Source: Pseudooceanicola algae
GTDB lineage: Bacteria; Pseudomonadota; Alphaproteobacteria; Rhodobacterales; Rhodobacteraceae
NCBI RefSeq assembly: GCF_003590145.2
Contig: NZ_CP060436.1
Span: 1,956,001 to 2,020,000, forward strand
Length of the DNA stretch: 64,000 bases
Direction: 5' to 3'
The notes under the pieces are model-generated. The model worked only from the letters and a program-made list of their open reading frames with translations. It did no database searches and was not told the DNA's origin. Below, piece by piece: positions 53,304-63,300 of the stretch (the first letter of the stretch is position 1; each line of letters starts with the position of its first letter). The position numbers and the translations under genes are program-made.

Positions 53304-55595
53304 TCACCCACACTTACTATGACCGCAGCTCGTGCAGGTCATGCATCCTTCGACCATCTGCAGGGAGTATTGCCCACAGCTGGGGCAGGCCTTGCCGCGG
53401 TTCATGCCGGTCGAGCCACCAGAGGAGGCCTCCAGCCCGACGACCTTGGCCGCGGGGTCTGTCTTCAGTCCCAGGCCTTCGCTTTCCATGAAGCCGGTCG
53501 CCACCATGTGACGCTCGATAACGCCGCCGATAGCCGCCAGGATCGACGGAATGTACTTGCCCTGGATCCAGGCCCCGCCACGCGGGTCGAAGACGGCTTT
53601 CAGCTCCTCGACCACGAAGGACACATCGCCCCCGCGCCGGAACACGGCCGAGATCATCCGCGTCAGCGCGACGGTCCAGGCGAAATGCTCCATGTTCTTA
53701 GAATTGATGAAGACTTCGAAGGGCCGCCGGTGACCGCCCATGACGATATCGTTGATCGTGATATAGATCGCGTGCTCGGAATCCGGCCATTTCAGCTTGT
53801 AGGTGTTCCCCTCAAGCGCCTGCGGCCGGTCGAGCGGTTCGGACATGTAGACGATTTCTCCGCCCTCTTCCGGGATCGGCGCCTTGGCCTCTTCCTTCTC
53901 GTCCGAAACGCTCAGGACCGAACCGGTGACATCGTTCGGGCGATAGGTCGTGCAGCCCTTGCAGCCCGTGTCCCAGGCTTCCATGTAGACTTCCTTGAAA
54001 TCGTCAAAGCCGATGTCCTCGGGGCAGTTGATGGTCTTGGAAATGCTCGAGTCGATCCATTTCTGCGCCGCGGCCTGCATCTTGACATGCTCCAGCGGGG
54101 CCAGGGTCTGGGCGTTGACGAAGTGATCCGGCAGGGGCGCGTCGCCCTTCAGGTCTTTCCACATCTTCACCGCGTAATCGACAACCTTCTCCTCGGTCCG
54201 CGAGCCGTCCTTCTGAAGCACCTTGCGGGTGTATTCATAGGCAAAGACCGGCTCGATCCCGGACGAGACATTGCCTGCGAACAGGCTGATCGTCCCAGTG
54301 GGCGCGATCGAGGTCAGCAAGGCGTTGCGGATACCATGTTCGGCCACGGCGGCCCGCACGTCCTCGTCCATCGTCTGCATGGTACCGGAGGCCAGGTAGG
54401 CGTCCTTGTCGAACAGCGGGAAAGCGCCCTTCTCCTTCGCCAGGTCGACCGAGGCGAGGTAGGAGGACCGCGCGATGGCCCGCAGCCAATCTTCGGTCTG
54501 CTGGGCGGCCTCGTCGCTGCCATAGCGCAGACCCAGCATCAGCAGCGCATCGGCCAGACCCGTAACCCCGAGGCCGATCCGGCGCTTGGCCTCGGCTTCA
54601 CGCGCCTGCGCTTCCAGCGGGAAGCCAGAGGCATCAACGGTGTTGTCCATCATCCGGATCGCCATGCGCACCAGCTTGTCCAGCGCGGTCAGGTCCAGTT
54701 CGGCGCCCTCGCCAAAGGGATCGCTGACCAACCGGGCCAGGTTGACGCTGCCCAGCAGGCAGGCGCCATAGGGCGGAAGGGGCTGTTCACCGCAGGGGTT
54801 GGTGGCCGCGATGGTCTCGCAGTAGTTCAGGTTGTTGGCCTTGTTGATGCGGTCGATGAAGATCACGCCCGGTTCGGCGTAATCATAGGTCGCCTGCATG
54901 ATCTTGTTCCACAGATCGCGCGCCGGAAGGGTGTGATAGACCTTGCCGTCGAACAGCAGTTCCCAGGGGCCATCGGCCTTGACCGCTTCCATGAAGGGAT
55001 CGGTGACGAGAACAGACATGTTGAACATGCGCAGACGGGCCGGATCGGACTTCGCCTCGATGAATTTCTCGATATCGGGGTGATCGCACCGCATGGTCGC
55101 CATCATCGCACCACGTCGCGAGCCAGCGGACATGATGGTCCGGCACATGGCGTCCCAGACATCCATGAAGCTCAGCGGGCCGGAGGCATCGGCCGCCACG
55201 CCCTTCACATCCGCGCCGCGCGGCCGGATGGTGCTGAAATCGTAGCCGATCCCCCCGCCCTGCTGCATGGTCAGCGCGGCCTCCTTCAGCATGTCGAAGA
55301 TGCCGCCCATGCTGTCGGGCACGGTGCCCATGACAAAGCAGTTGAACAGGGTCACCCGGCGGGCGGTTCCGGCCCCGGCGGTGATCCGGCCTGCAGGCAG
55401 GAACTTGAAATCCTCGAGCGCGCCGTAGAACTGCTCTTCCCAATGAGCGGGGTCCTTTTCGACGACGGCCAGGGCGCGGGCGATTCGCCGCCAGCTGTCC
55501 TCGACAGATCGGTCAATGGGGGTGCCATCCGCCTCTTTCAGGCGGTATTTCATGTCCCAGACCTGTTCGGCGATCGGGGCGGCAAAGCGGCTCAT
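53304..55595 (-). CDS. nrdJ: B12-dependent ribonucleotide reductase (class II)
   Basis: 763 residues. This adenosylcobalamin-dependent enzyme makes deoxyribonucleotides with or without oxygen. It contains the catalytic and fold regions: VTLFNCFVMGTVPDSMGG (N-terminal catalytic Cys), NPCGEQPLPPYGACLLGSVN, and ITSIAPTG-type loop LLTSIAPTGTISLFAGN. The C-terminus has zinc-ribbon Cys pairs (CPSCGQYSLQ, CMTCTSCGHSKCG), a region that passes electrons. The start has AAGGA. Its 3' end codes the Cys-rich tail, and the Tn7-like element ends 16 bp beyond the stop codon, leaving the protein complete. Confidence 0.93.
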   Translation of the reverse strand: MSRFAAPIAEQVWDMKYRLKEADGTPIDRSVEDSWRRIARALAVVEKDPAHWEEQFYGALEDFKFLPAGRITAGAGTARRVTLFNCFVMGTVPDSMGGIFDMLKEAALTMQQGGGIGYDFSTIRPRGADVKGVAADASGPLSFMDVWDAMCRTIMSAGSRRGAMMATMRCDHPDIEKFIEAKSDPARLRMFNMSVLVTDPFMEAVKADGPWELLFDGKVYHTLPARDLWNKIMQATYDYAEPGVIFIDRINKANNLNYCETIAATNPCGEQPLPPYGACLLGSVNLARLVSDPFGEGAELDLTALDKLVRMAIRMMDNTVDASGFPLEAQAREAEAKRRIGLGVTGLADALLMLGLRYGSDEAAQQTEDWLRAIARSSYLASVDLAKEKGAFPLFDKDAYLASGTMQTMDEDVRAAVAEHGIRNALLTSIAPTGTISLFAGNVSSGIEPVFAYEYTRKVLQKDGSRTEEKVVDYAVKMWKDLKGDAPLPDHFVNAQTLAPLEHVKMQAAAQKWIDSSISKTINCPEDIGFDDFKEVYMEAWDTGCKGCTTYRPNDVTGSVLSVSDEKEEAKAPIPEEGGEIVYMSEPLDRPQALEGNTYKLKWPDSEHAIYITINDIVMGGHRRPFEVFINSKNMEHFAWTVALTRMISAVFRRGGDVSFVVEELKAVFDPRGGAWIQGKYIPSILAAIGGVIERHMVATGFMESEGLGLKTDPAAKVVGLEASSGGSTGMNRGKACPSCGQYSLQMVEGCMTCTSCGHSKCG

Positions 55596-55730
55596 GGCAA
55601 ATCCTTTGGCAGAAGGGGCGGGTTGAAGCTGACAGAGAACAGTCTACTATTGTCGACAGGCGCGAGGGGCAAGCCCTCACACCACATTTAGCGCACATTG
55701 CGACACACACTACCGCACCTAGAGATTTAA

Positions 55731-56162
55731 ATGCCTCAGACCCATCTTATCAAGCTAAGCGTCGGCACCGAAAAAGTCGAGGATCTTGAAGCCTGGCAGG
55801 CCTCGGGCGCACAGCGCACACAGGATGGTTTCCCGGTCCACGTAACGCGGATGTGGCCCCGCCGCGAAGCTGATCTGCTTGCCGGTGAAGGCTCTATCTA
55901 TTGGGTGATCAAGGGCCAAATCCAGGCCCGCCAACGCATCCTCCGGCTGGACGAAGCTGATCGTGGCGATGGCGTCCGGCGCTGCGCCATCGTCCTGGAA
56001 CCGAAAATTCACCGGGTCGCGCCGACGCAGAAACGCCCCTTCCAGGGCTGGCGCTATCTTGCCCCGGAAGACGCCCCCCGCGATCTTGCCCGCACCCGCG
56101 CGTCGGATGACGCGCTGCCTCCCGAACTGAATGCGGCCCTCTCGGAGCTCGGCCTGATCTGA
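55731..56162 (+). CDS. DUF1489-family protein
   Basis: 143 residues. It matches the DUF1489 pattern conserved across Alphaproteobacteria: HLIKLSVGTEKVEDLEAWQ, the block VHVTRMWPRREADLL and YWVIKGQIQARQRILRLDE. The biochemical role of the family is unknown. It is divergent from nrdJ across 135 bp. No signal peptide or membrane segment is visible; it is probably a cytoplasmic protein. Confidence 0.85.
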   Translation: MPQTHLIKLSVGTEKVEDLEAWQASGAQRTQDGFPVHVTRMWPRREADLLAGEGSIYWVIKGQIQARQRILRLDEADRGDGVRRCAIVLEPKIHRVAPTQKRPFQGWRYLAPEDAPRDLARTRASDDALPPELNAALSELGLI

Positions 56163-56176
56163 GACGCGCCGGGCAA

Positions 56177-56191
56177 GGGGGCGCTGCCCCC
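56177..56191 (+). terminator. GC hairpin after the DUF1489 gene
   Basis: A stem GGGGGC/GCCCCC with a 3-nt loop, 15 bp after the stop. Without a T tract; probably a transcription stop. Confidence 0.45.
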
Positions 56192-56210
56192 GCCTCCTGC
56201 GGAGACTCCC

Positions 56211-56279
56211 CCGGAGTATTTGCGGCCAGATGACAGGGAGCGACGCTCTTCATCATCTGGCCCAAAATACTCCCGCCGG
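56211..56279. repeat. Imperfect inverted repeat, REP-like
   Basis: Arms CGGAGTATTTGCGGCCAG and CTGGCCCAAAATACTCC (with TGA/TCA following and preceding) enclose about 20 bp. The GGAGTATTT-GGCCAGATGA sequence is one I know as a frequent intergenic element in Rhodobacteraceae genomes. That this copy is part of such a family is from memory and not checked here. Confidence 0.6.
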
Positions 56280-56396
56280 AGGCATCCAAGATCCCAAATT
56301 CTTGCACCCAGCCGATCACCGGACACTGATCGTTCCGCGGGAATGACAGAACCTGCTTCGCTCCGGCTGACTGGGACAAGCCAGCAAGAGGTCGCG

Positions 56397-56591
56397 ATGT
56401 TCCCCTCGCCCAATCTTTTCGCGCTTTGGAAAGCGCCGTTTTCCGGCGATGTCTCGCAGCAAATCGAGCCCCGGCTCTTGTCCGACGATATCGCCGGAGA
56501 GCCGGAGGTCGAGGAACTTATCCACTGCCATGTTGCGAGCTATGAGACGCTGCCGGCGGCGCGGCGGGCAGAACAGGACGCGCCGCGCTGA
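56397..56591 (+). CDS. Small conserved-looking protein
   Basis: 64 residues from ATG 56397 (AGAGG site). It begins MFPSPNLFALWKAPFSGDVS, followed by an acidic helix (PEVEELIHCHVASYETL). Similar short proteins with a LFALWxxPxSGDV beginning occur in related genomes, as far as I recall. There is no signal peptide. It faces the hisG gene convergently. Role unknown. Confidence 0.5.
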   Translation: MFPSPNLFALWKAPFSGDVSQQIEPRLLSDDIAGEPEVEELIHCHVASYETLPAARRAEQDAPR

Positions 56592-56600
56592 AGTCCTGGC

Positions 56601-57296
56601 TCAGTCGAGACCGAGCTTGCGGATCAGCAAGCTCAGAGTCTGGCGATCGGTATCCGACATCTCGGCTGTGCGGGCGCGGAACAGGGTCGCCTGGCTTTTC
56701 AGCATCAGACCGTCGCGCAGGATCTTCAGGTGGTTGGCCTTCAGCGTTTCCCCGGTCGAGGTGATATCGGCTATTGCCTCGGCGGTGCCGTTCTTCACCG
56801 TGCCTTCGGTCGCGCCCTGACTGTCGACCAGCTGGTAATCGGCCACGTCCTTTTCCCGCAGGAATTCCCGCACCAGACGGTGATATTTTGTCGCAATCCG
56901 CAGGCGGAACCCGTGTCGCGCCCGAAAGGCCGCCGCCGCCGCGTCGAGATCATCGAGCCCGTCCACATCGACCCAGGCCGCCGGAACCGCAAGGATCAGG
57001 TCCGCGAAACCGAAACCGAGTTCGGCCAGAGTTTCGACCCGCTGTTCCCATTGCCCCAGCTTTTCCCGCACGAGGTCCGTGCCCGTGACGCCCAGATGAA
57101 TGCGGCCGGCATTCAGTTCGCGCGGGATCTCTCCGGCGCTCAGAAGCACCAGTTCGACGCCCTCGATCCCTTCGACCTTGCCGGCGTATTCACGCTCCGA
57201 CCCGGTGCGGCTAAGACCGACACCATGCTGGCCAAACCAATCGAAGGTTTTTTCCATCAAACGGCCCTTGGAGGGCACACCCAGCTTGATGCTCAT
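56601..57296 (-). CDS. hisG: ATP phosphoribosyltransferase, short form
   Basis: 231 residues: the short HisG form without the regulatory C-terminal domain, which needs HisZ for activity. It catalyses the first step of histidine synthesis (ATP + PRPP). Features: LGVPSKGRLMEKTFDWF at the start, GRIHLGVTGTDLVRE (PRPP-site region) and DITSTGETLKANHLKIL. The start overlaps the hisZ stop by 4 bp. The group hisS-hisZ-hisG is transcribed leftward as one unit. Confidence 0.93.
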   Translation of the reverse strand: MSIKLGVPSKGRLMEKTFDWFGQHGVGLSRTGSEREYAGKVEGIEGVELVLLSAGEIPRELNAGRIHLGVTGTDLVREKLGQWEQRVETLAELGFGFADLILAVPAAWVDVDGLDDLDAAAAAFRARHGFRLRIATKYHRLVREFLREKDVADYQLVDSQGATEGTVKNGTAEAIADITSTGETLKANHLKILRDGLMLKSQATLFRARTAEMSDTDRQTLSLLIRKLGLD

Positions 57297-58402
57297 GCCC
57301 AGCCTCCCAACTCGATCACCATGCCCGGGCGGATCACGCCGCCGACGGCAGGGATGCCTTCGGGGCGGCCCTGGGTCGCACCGAGGACGCGGGTCAGCGC
57401 GTCATAGCGCCCCCCCGAGGCCACCGCCGGAAGATCGGGCCGGTTTTCGACCACGAAGCCGAAGACGAAACCGTCGTAGTATTCCATATGCGTGCGCCCG
57501 TAGGTGGCTTCGAATTCCAGCGCCCAGGTGTTGACGCCCCGCGTGGCCAGCGCCTCGTTCCGGGCGGCAAGGCGTTCGACGGCGAGGTTGATTGCGGGCA
57601 AATCCACCGCGATGTCGCGCAGCCGCTCCAGCGCATTGGGCAGCGTCGCGCGGACCTGCAGGATGGCCTCGATCAATTGCACGTCGCGTTCGGGGATCAA
57701 CGGTTCGGCCAGATCGGCGCGCAGCGCCTCGATCCGGGCCGAGACCTCTTCGCGGCTGCGCAGCCCGATTTCGGGGGCCGCACCGGCAAAGGGATCCGCA
57801 GCGTTCAGCAGCGCAAGCCGCGCCGGCGGCGCAGGCACCCGGCCCGCATAGCGATCAAGCAGCGCCTTGAACCGGGTCGGGCGCCAGATATGACGGCGCA
57901 GCGCAGCCTTGCGGACCTCGCTGGTGCGCAGCCCGTCGACAGCTGCCATCAGTATGCCGATATCGCCGGTCATCGCCTTCAGGTTCAGCGGCAGGACCGC
58001 GGACTGGATGCGGGCGAAGACCTCGGCATCGGCGCCGACAGGGTCGCTGCCATCGAAGATCTCGAACCCGACCTGGACGTATTCGTTGGCCCGGTCCTCA
58101 TCTTCTTCCTGGCGGCGAAAGACCTCGCCCGAATAGGTATAGCGCGCTGGCTCTGCGGCTTCGGACATGTGCATCTGCACCACCGGAACAGTAAAGTCCG
58201 GGCGCAGCATCTGTTCGCCGCGCAGCGTGTCGCTGGTTGTATAGGCCCGCGCGCGCAGGTCTTCGCCATAAAGATCCAGCAGCGCGGCGGCCGAGACCAG
58301 CACCGGGGTTTCCACCGGCAGGGCGCCGGCGGCTTCGAACTGGCCACGCAGGGCGGCCGCACAGGCCTTGATCCGGGCCTTGTCGGGACTGCGATAGGCC
58401 AT
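57293..58402 (-). CDS. hisZ: HisZ regulatory subunit of ATP phosphoribosyltransferase
   Basis: 369 residues from ATG 58402; the frame continues to 58522 but only into hisS. It resembles a histidyl-tRNA synthetase core (motif 2-like YTYSGEVFRRQEEDEDRANE, motif 3-like RYDALTR), yet is not an aminoacyl-tRNA synthetase; with short HisG it forms the histidine-inhibited enzyme. Its start overlaps the hisS stop (TGATG). The three-gene order is typical for Rhodobacteraceae. Confidence 0.92.
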   Translation of the reverse strand: MAYRSPDKARIKACAAALRGQFEAAGALPVETPVLVSAAALLDLYGEDLRARAYTTSDTLRGEQMLRPDFTVPVVQMHMSEAAEPARYTYSGEVFRRQEEDEDRANEYVQVGFEIFDGSDPVGADAEVFARIQSAVLPLNLKAMTGDIGILMAAVDGLRTSEVRKAALRRHIWRPTRFKALLDRYAGRVPAPPARLALLNAADPFAGAAPEIGLRSREEVSARIEALRADLAEPLIPERDVQLIEAILQVRATLPNALERLRDIAVDLPAINLAVERLAARNEALATRGVNTWALEFEATYGRTHMEYYDGFVFGFVVENRPDLPAVASGGRYDALTRVLGATQGRPEGIPAVGGVIRPGMVIELGGWA

Positions 58403-59922
58403 CAGTCCGCGCCTTGCCCCAAAGGAGCCTGCCCCGACGTGTCGTGGCTCGCAATGATCTCGCGGATCTTCGCGACCAGTTCGGACCTGGGGACTTCGTA
58501 CTGCGAAGGGCGGTCCTTCCACTCTTCCAGCGTCGCGTTTTCGGCGATCTGCGCACCCAGCACCAGGTCCTTGACCTGGACCACGCCATTGGCCTTTTCC
58601 TCGGCCCCTTCGATCACGGCCACCGGGCTGCCGCGCTTGTCGGCGTATTTCAACTGGTTGCCGAAGTTCTTCGGATTGCCCAGGTAGACCTCGGCGCGGA
58701 TGCCGGCCTGACGCAGGTCGGACACGATGGCCTGATAGTCGGCCATGCGGTCGCGATCCATCACGGTCACGACCACCGGCCCTTCGGCCTTGCCACCCAG
58801 CCGTCCCTTGGCGTGCAGCGCCGCCAGCAGGCGGTCGACACCGATGGAGACCCCGGTTGCCGGCACTTCCTGCCCGGTAAAGCGTTTGACCAGCCCGTCG
58901 TAACGTCCGCCGCCCGCAACCGAGCCGAACTGCCGCTTGCGGCCCTTTTCGTCCAGGATTTCGAAGGTCAACTCGGCCTCGAAGACCGGGCCGGTGTAAT
59001 AGCCCAAGCCGCGCACGACCGAGGGGTCGATGACGATGCGGTCCGGGCCATAGCCCTGAGCCAGCAGCAGCGACGAAATCGTTTCCAGCTCATCGACGCC
59101 TTCTGCACCGATCTCGGACCCGCCCACGGCGGCGCGCAGGTTGGCCAGCGTCTCGGCCGCATCCGCGCCTTGGGAGGTCAGGAAGGCGATCACCGGCTCT
59201 GCCTGCGCCTCCTCCAGGCCCACACCGTCGATATAGGCGCCCGAGGCGTCCAGCCGCCCCTTGCCCAGAAGCTGGCGCACGCCCGCTTCGCCAACCTTGT
59301 CGAACTTGTCGATGGTGCGCAGGACATCGGCCTGCTGGGTTTCGTCCGCGACACCCATCGCCTCGAGCACGCCATTGAGCACCTTGCGATTATTGACCCG
59401 GATCAGGTAATCGCCGCGCGGAATGCCGACCACCTCGAGGCAATCGGACAGCATGGCGCAGATTTCCGCGTCCGCCGCCACCGAAGGCGCGCCGGCCGTA
59501 TCCGCATCGCATTGATAGAACTGGCGAAACCGCCCCGGTCCGGGCTTTTCGTTGCGCCAGACCGGGCCCATGGCATAGCGCCGGTAGGGAGTCGGCAGGT
59601 CGTTGCGGTGCTGGGCATAGACGCGGGCCAGCGGCGCCGTCAGGTCATAGCGCAGGGCCAGCCAGTCGCCCTTGCCCTCTTCCTCGCCGTCCTGCCAGCC
59701 AAAGACCCCGGCATTGGGGCGATCCACATCCGGAAGGAACTTGCCAAGCGCCTCGACCGTCTCGACCGCGCTGCTTTCCAGCGCGTCAAAGCCGTAGCGA
59801 TGGTAGACGGCGGCGATCTTCGACAACATCTCCGTCCGTTCCGTCACCTCTGCGCCGAAGTAGTCGCGGAACCCCTTGGGGGTCTCCGCCTTCGGGCGAG
59901 GCGCTTTCTTTACCTTGGCCAT
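58402..59922 (-). CDS. hisS: Histidyl-tRNA synthetase
   Basis: 506 residues from ATG 59922 (AAGGA site); the frame to 60084 is an artefact. It charges tRNA-His. Class II motifs: motif 1 around [20 protein letters not shown], motif 2 [21 protein letters not shown], and the histidine A region [13 protein letters not shown]. Motif 3 is in [10 protein letters not shown]. The C-terminal anticodon-binding domain contains [19 protein letters not shown]. The N-terminus is Lys/Pro rich ([17 protein letters not shown]), common in this clade. First gene of the hisSZG unit. Confidence 0.93.
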   Translation of the reverse strand: MAKVKKAPRPKAETPKGFRDYFGAEVTERTEMLSKIAAVYHRYGFDALESSAVETVEALGKFLPDVDRPNAGVFGWQDGEEEGKGDWLALRYDLTAPLARVYAQHRNDLPTPYRRYAMGPVWRNEKPGPGRFRQFYQCDADTAGAPSVAADAEICAMLSDCLEVVGIPRGDYLIRVNNRKVLNGVLEAMGVADETQQADVLRTIDKFDKVGEAGVRQLLGKGRLDASGAYIDGVGLEEAQAEPVIAFLTSQGADAAETLANLRAAVGGSEIGAEGVDELETISSLLLAQGYGPDRIVIDPSVVRGLGYYTGPVFEAELTFEILDEKGRKRQFGSVAGGGRYDGLVKRFTGQEVPATGVSIGVDRLLAALHAKGRLGGKAEGPVVVTVMDRDRMADYQAIVSDLRQAGIRAEVYLGNPKNFGNQLKYADKRGSPVAVIEGAEEKANGVVQVKDLVLGAQIAENATLEEWKDRPSQYEVPRSELVAKIREIIASHDTSGQAPLGQGAD

Positions 59923-60139
59923 CGCTTCATCCTTGCCATTTGGATTGCGACCGGGGCATAGCCCATGGGGCCCGAGGGGGCAAGCGCGGCAACGGGCCGA
60001 TGCCGCCGACCACCGCCCCCGGGGATCGGCGCAGACAATCGGCGGTGCCCCGCCTTCCCTGGTGCCGAGCGGCCGAAACGACACAGATGGCCGGGTCCGG
60101 AACCGGATCAGGGCGACCGAACCCCAGACGGAGGCGGTG

Positions 60140-60334
60140 ATGCAGGAATACGAAGAACGGATTGCCCATCTGACGCGGGCCGTCGATGACCTGTCCGAAG
60201 CGGTGGCGCGTCAGCAGGGCGAGATCATGATGCTGACCCGCCGGGTCCAGATGCTGATGGAACGCGAAGCCGCGCGCGAGGCCGAAGGCGGCGATGGCAT
60301 TTACCTTGGTGACGACCAGCCGCCGCATTACTGA
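60140..60334 (+). CDS. slyX: SlyX-like coiled-coil protein
   Basis: 64 residues from ATG 60140 behind GGAGG. The whole N-terminal 45 residues form heptad repeats ([20 protein letters not shown], then [16 protein letters not shown]), as in SlyX. The short tail ends DDQPPHY, a motif typical of SlyX. Function of SlyX is unknown. It is divergent from hisS and convergent with dnaE. Confidence 0.8.
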   Translation: MQEYEERIAHLTRAVDDLSEAVARQQGEIMMLTRRVQMLMEREAAREAEGGDGIYLGDDQPPHY

Positions 60335-60390
60335 TCCCGGCCTCGGAGCCGCGCCCGGCTCAGGCCCGATACAGGCCCGGCACGGCCGCT

Positions 60391-63300
60391 TCAGATTTCT
60401 TCGACCGCCAGGATACCGGGCAGACTTTTCAGCGCGCCCTTGATTTCCGGCGTGACAGGGTAGCCTTCGTTCGCCTTCATCTCGACCTCGCCCCCGCCGG
60501 GCAGCGAGGCATTGACCAGGCAGAAATGGATCGGCCCCTTCTGCACACCGCGGACGGTGTCGTTGGCGCGTTTCAACACTTCTTGCACGGCGCTGACCCC
60601 GTCGGTTTCCGACAGGAAGATCTTCAGCCCGATGGCACCCGCATCCGCGACAACCCCGTCCATCGGCACGATGCCACGCGCCAGCAGGCGCAACTGGTCG
60701 CTTTCCATCGTCGCCTCGACCGTCAGCACCACCTTTTCGCCGTTTTCCAGGAAGTCGCGGCACTGGTCGAGCGTGTCCGAAAAGATCGTGACCTCGTAGG
60801 CGCCGGTGGGATCGGACAATTGCGCAAAGGCGAAACGGTTGCCGCGCGCCGACTTGCGCTCCTGCTTGCCGGTGACGATGCCCGACAGCTTGGCGACCAG
60901 CGCGCCGCCCTCGGCCAGCTTGGCGACCTCGTCCAGGGTCTTCACCTGCTTGCGGCGCAGCGCGCCCATGTAGTCGTCCAGCGGGTGGCCCGACAGGTAG
61001 AAACCGATCGCCTTGAATTCCTCGGCCAGGCGTTCGGCGGGCAGCCAGTCGTTCACCGGGCTCAGCCGCGGTTCGGGCAGGTCGTCGCCCGCCTCGCCGA
61101 ACAGGCTGACCTGGTTTGAGTTCTTCTGCTCCCAGATCGCCGCCGAATAGGCGACCAGCGCATCGAGGCTGTCAAAGACCCGACGGCGGTTGCGGTCGAG
61201 TTCATCAAAGGCCCCTGCCCGGGCCAGCATCTCGAGCGGGCGCTTGCCGACCTTCTTCAGCTCGACCCGGCGCGCGACATCGTAAAGCGTCGCGAAGGGT
61301 CGGCCATCGCGCCCCTCGACCACCAGCTTCATCGCCTCGACGCCGACGTTCTTCAGCGCCCCGAGCGCATAGACCAGCGCCCCGTCGCGCACCTTGAAGG
61401 TCGCATCCGAACGGTTCACGCAGGGCGGCGTATAGGGCAGGTCCAGCGCCTTCTTCACTTCCTGGAAATAGATGCCCAGCTTGTCCGTCAGGTGGATATC
61501 GCAGTTCATCACGCCGGCCATGAATTCGACCGGGTGGTTCGCCTTCAGCCAGGCGGTCTGGTAGCTGACCACCGCATAGGCCGCCGCGTGGGACTTGTTG
61601 AAACCGTAGTTGGCGAATTTCTCCAGAAGGTCGAAGACCTCGGTCGCCTTCTTCTTGTCGACGCCATTGGCCGCCGCACCCTTCTCGAATTTCGGGCGTT
61701 CGGCGTCCATCGCCTCCTTGATCTTCTTGCCCATGGCGCGACGCAACAGGTCGGCGCCGCCAAGCGAATAGCCCCCCATGACCTGGGCAATCTGCATCAC
61801 CTGTTCCTGGTAGACGATGATGCCCTGGGTTTCCTCCAGGATGTGGTCGATGGTGGGGTGAACCGAGGTGATCTCGCGCTTGCCGTTCTTGACCTCGCAA
61901 TAGACCGGGATGTTTTCCATCGGGCCGGGCCGGTAAAGCGCCACAAGCGCCACGATATCCTCGATGCAGGTGGGCTTCATCTGCTTCAGCGCATCCATCA
62001 TGCCGGTGGATTCCACCTGGAACACGGCGACGGTCTTGGCGCGGGCGTAAAGGTCGTAGGTCTTTTCATCCTCCAGCGGGATGAGGTTGATCTGGTTCTC
62101 CGCCCCCGGCGCGGGTTCGTAAAGCTGGGTACCGTCTGCGGCGACATGCAGCGGGCGCCCGCTTGCGTGGATCTGTTCGATCGCGTTCTGGATCACGGTC
62201 AGGGTCTTCAGGCCAAGGAAGTCGAACTTCACCAGACCGGCCTGTTCGACCCATTTCATGTTGAACTGCGTCGCCGGCATGTCGGATCGCGGATCCTGGT
62301 AAAGCGGCACCAGGTGGTCCAGAGGGCGGTCCCCGATCACCACCCCGGCCGCGTGGGTCGAGGCGTTGCGCAACAGCCCCTCGACCTGCATGCCGTACTT
62401 CAGCAGCCGGTCGACGACCTCTTCGTTGCGGGCCTCTTCGGCCAGGCGCGGTTCGTCCAGCAGGGCCTTTTCGATGGAAACGGGTTTCACGCCCTCCACC
62501 GGGATCAACTTGGACAGCCGGTCGACCTGGCCGTAGGGCATCTGCAACACGCGCCCGATGTCACGCACGGCGGCCTTGGACAGCAGCGCACCGAAGGTGA
62601 TGATCTGACCGACCTTGTCGCGGCCGTACTTCTCCTGCACGTAGCGGATCACCTCTTCGCGGCGGTCCATGCAGAAGTCGATGTCGAAGTCGGGCATCGA
62701 GACCCGTTCGGGGTTCAGGAACCGCTCGAACAGCAGGCTGTAGCGCAGCGGGTCAAGGTCGGTGATCGTCAGCGCATAGGCGACCAGCGAGCCCGCACCC
62801 GACCCCCGCCCCGGCCCGACGGGAATGTCGTGATCCTTGGCCCATTGGATGAAATCCGCAACGATCAGGAAGTAGCCGGGAAAGCCCATGCCCTCGATGA
62901 TGCCCAGTTCGAAATCGAGGCGTTTCTGATAGTCCTCGACCGAAACCGCATGGGGGATCACGGCCAGGCGCTTTTGCAGGCCCTCGTTGGCCATGCGGCG
63001 CAATTCAGCCACCTCGTCATCGGCAAACTTCGGCAGGATCGGGTCGCGGCGATAGGCCATGAAGGCGCAGCGTCTGGCGATCTCGACCGTGTTCTCGATG
63101 GCTTCGGGCAGATCGGCGAACAGGGTCGCCATTTCCTGCGGACTCTTGAAATAATGCTGCGCGGTCAAGCGGCGGCGCGGCTGCTGCTGGTCGACATAGG
63201 CGCCATCCGCGATGCAGATCAGCGCATCATGGGCCTCGTACATCGCGGGTTTGGGGAAATAGACATCGTTGGTCGCCACCAGCGGCAGATCCATCGCATA

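Noticed and set aside
55596-55730. Cobalamin riboswitch or NrdR box in front of nrdJ
   Set aside because: The 135-bp region is too short for a cobalamin riboswitch, and I could not make out a convincing NrdR palindrome.
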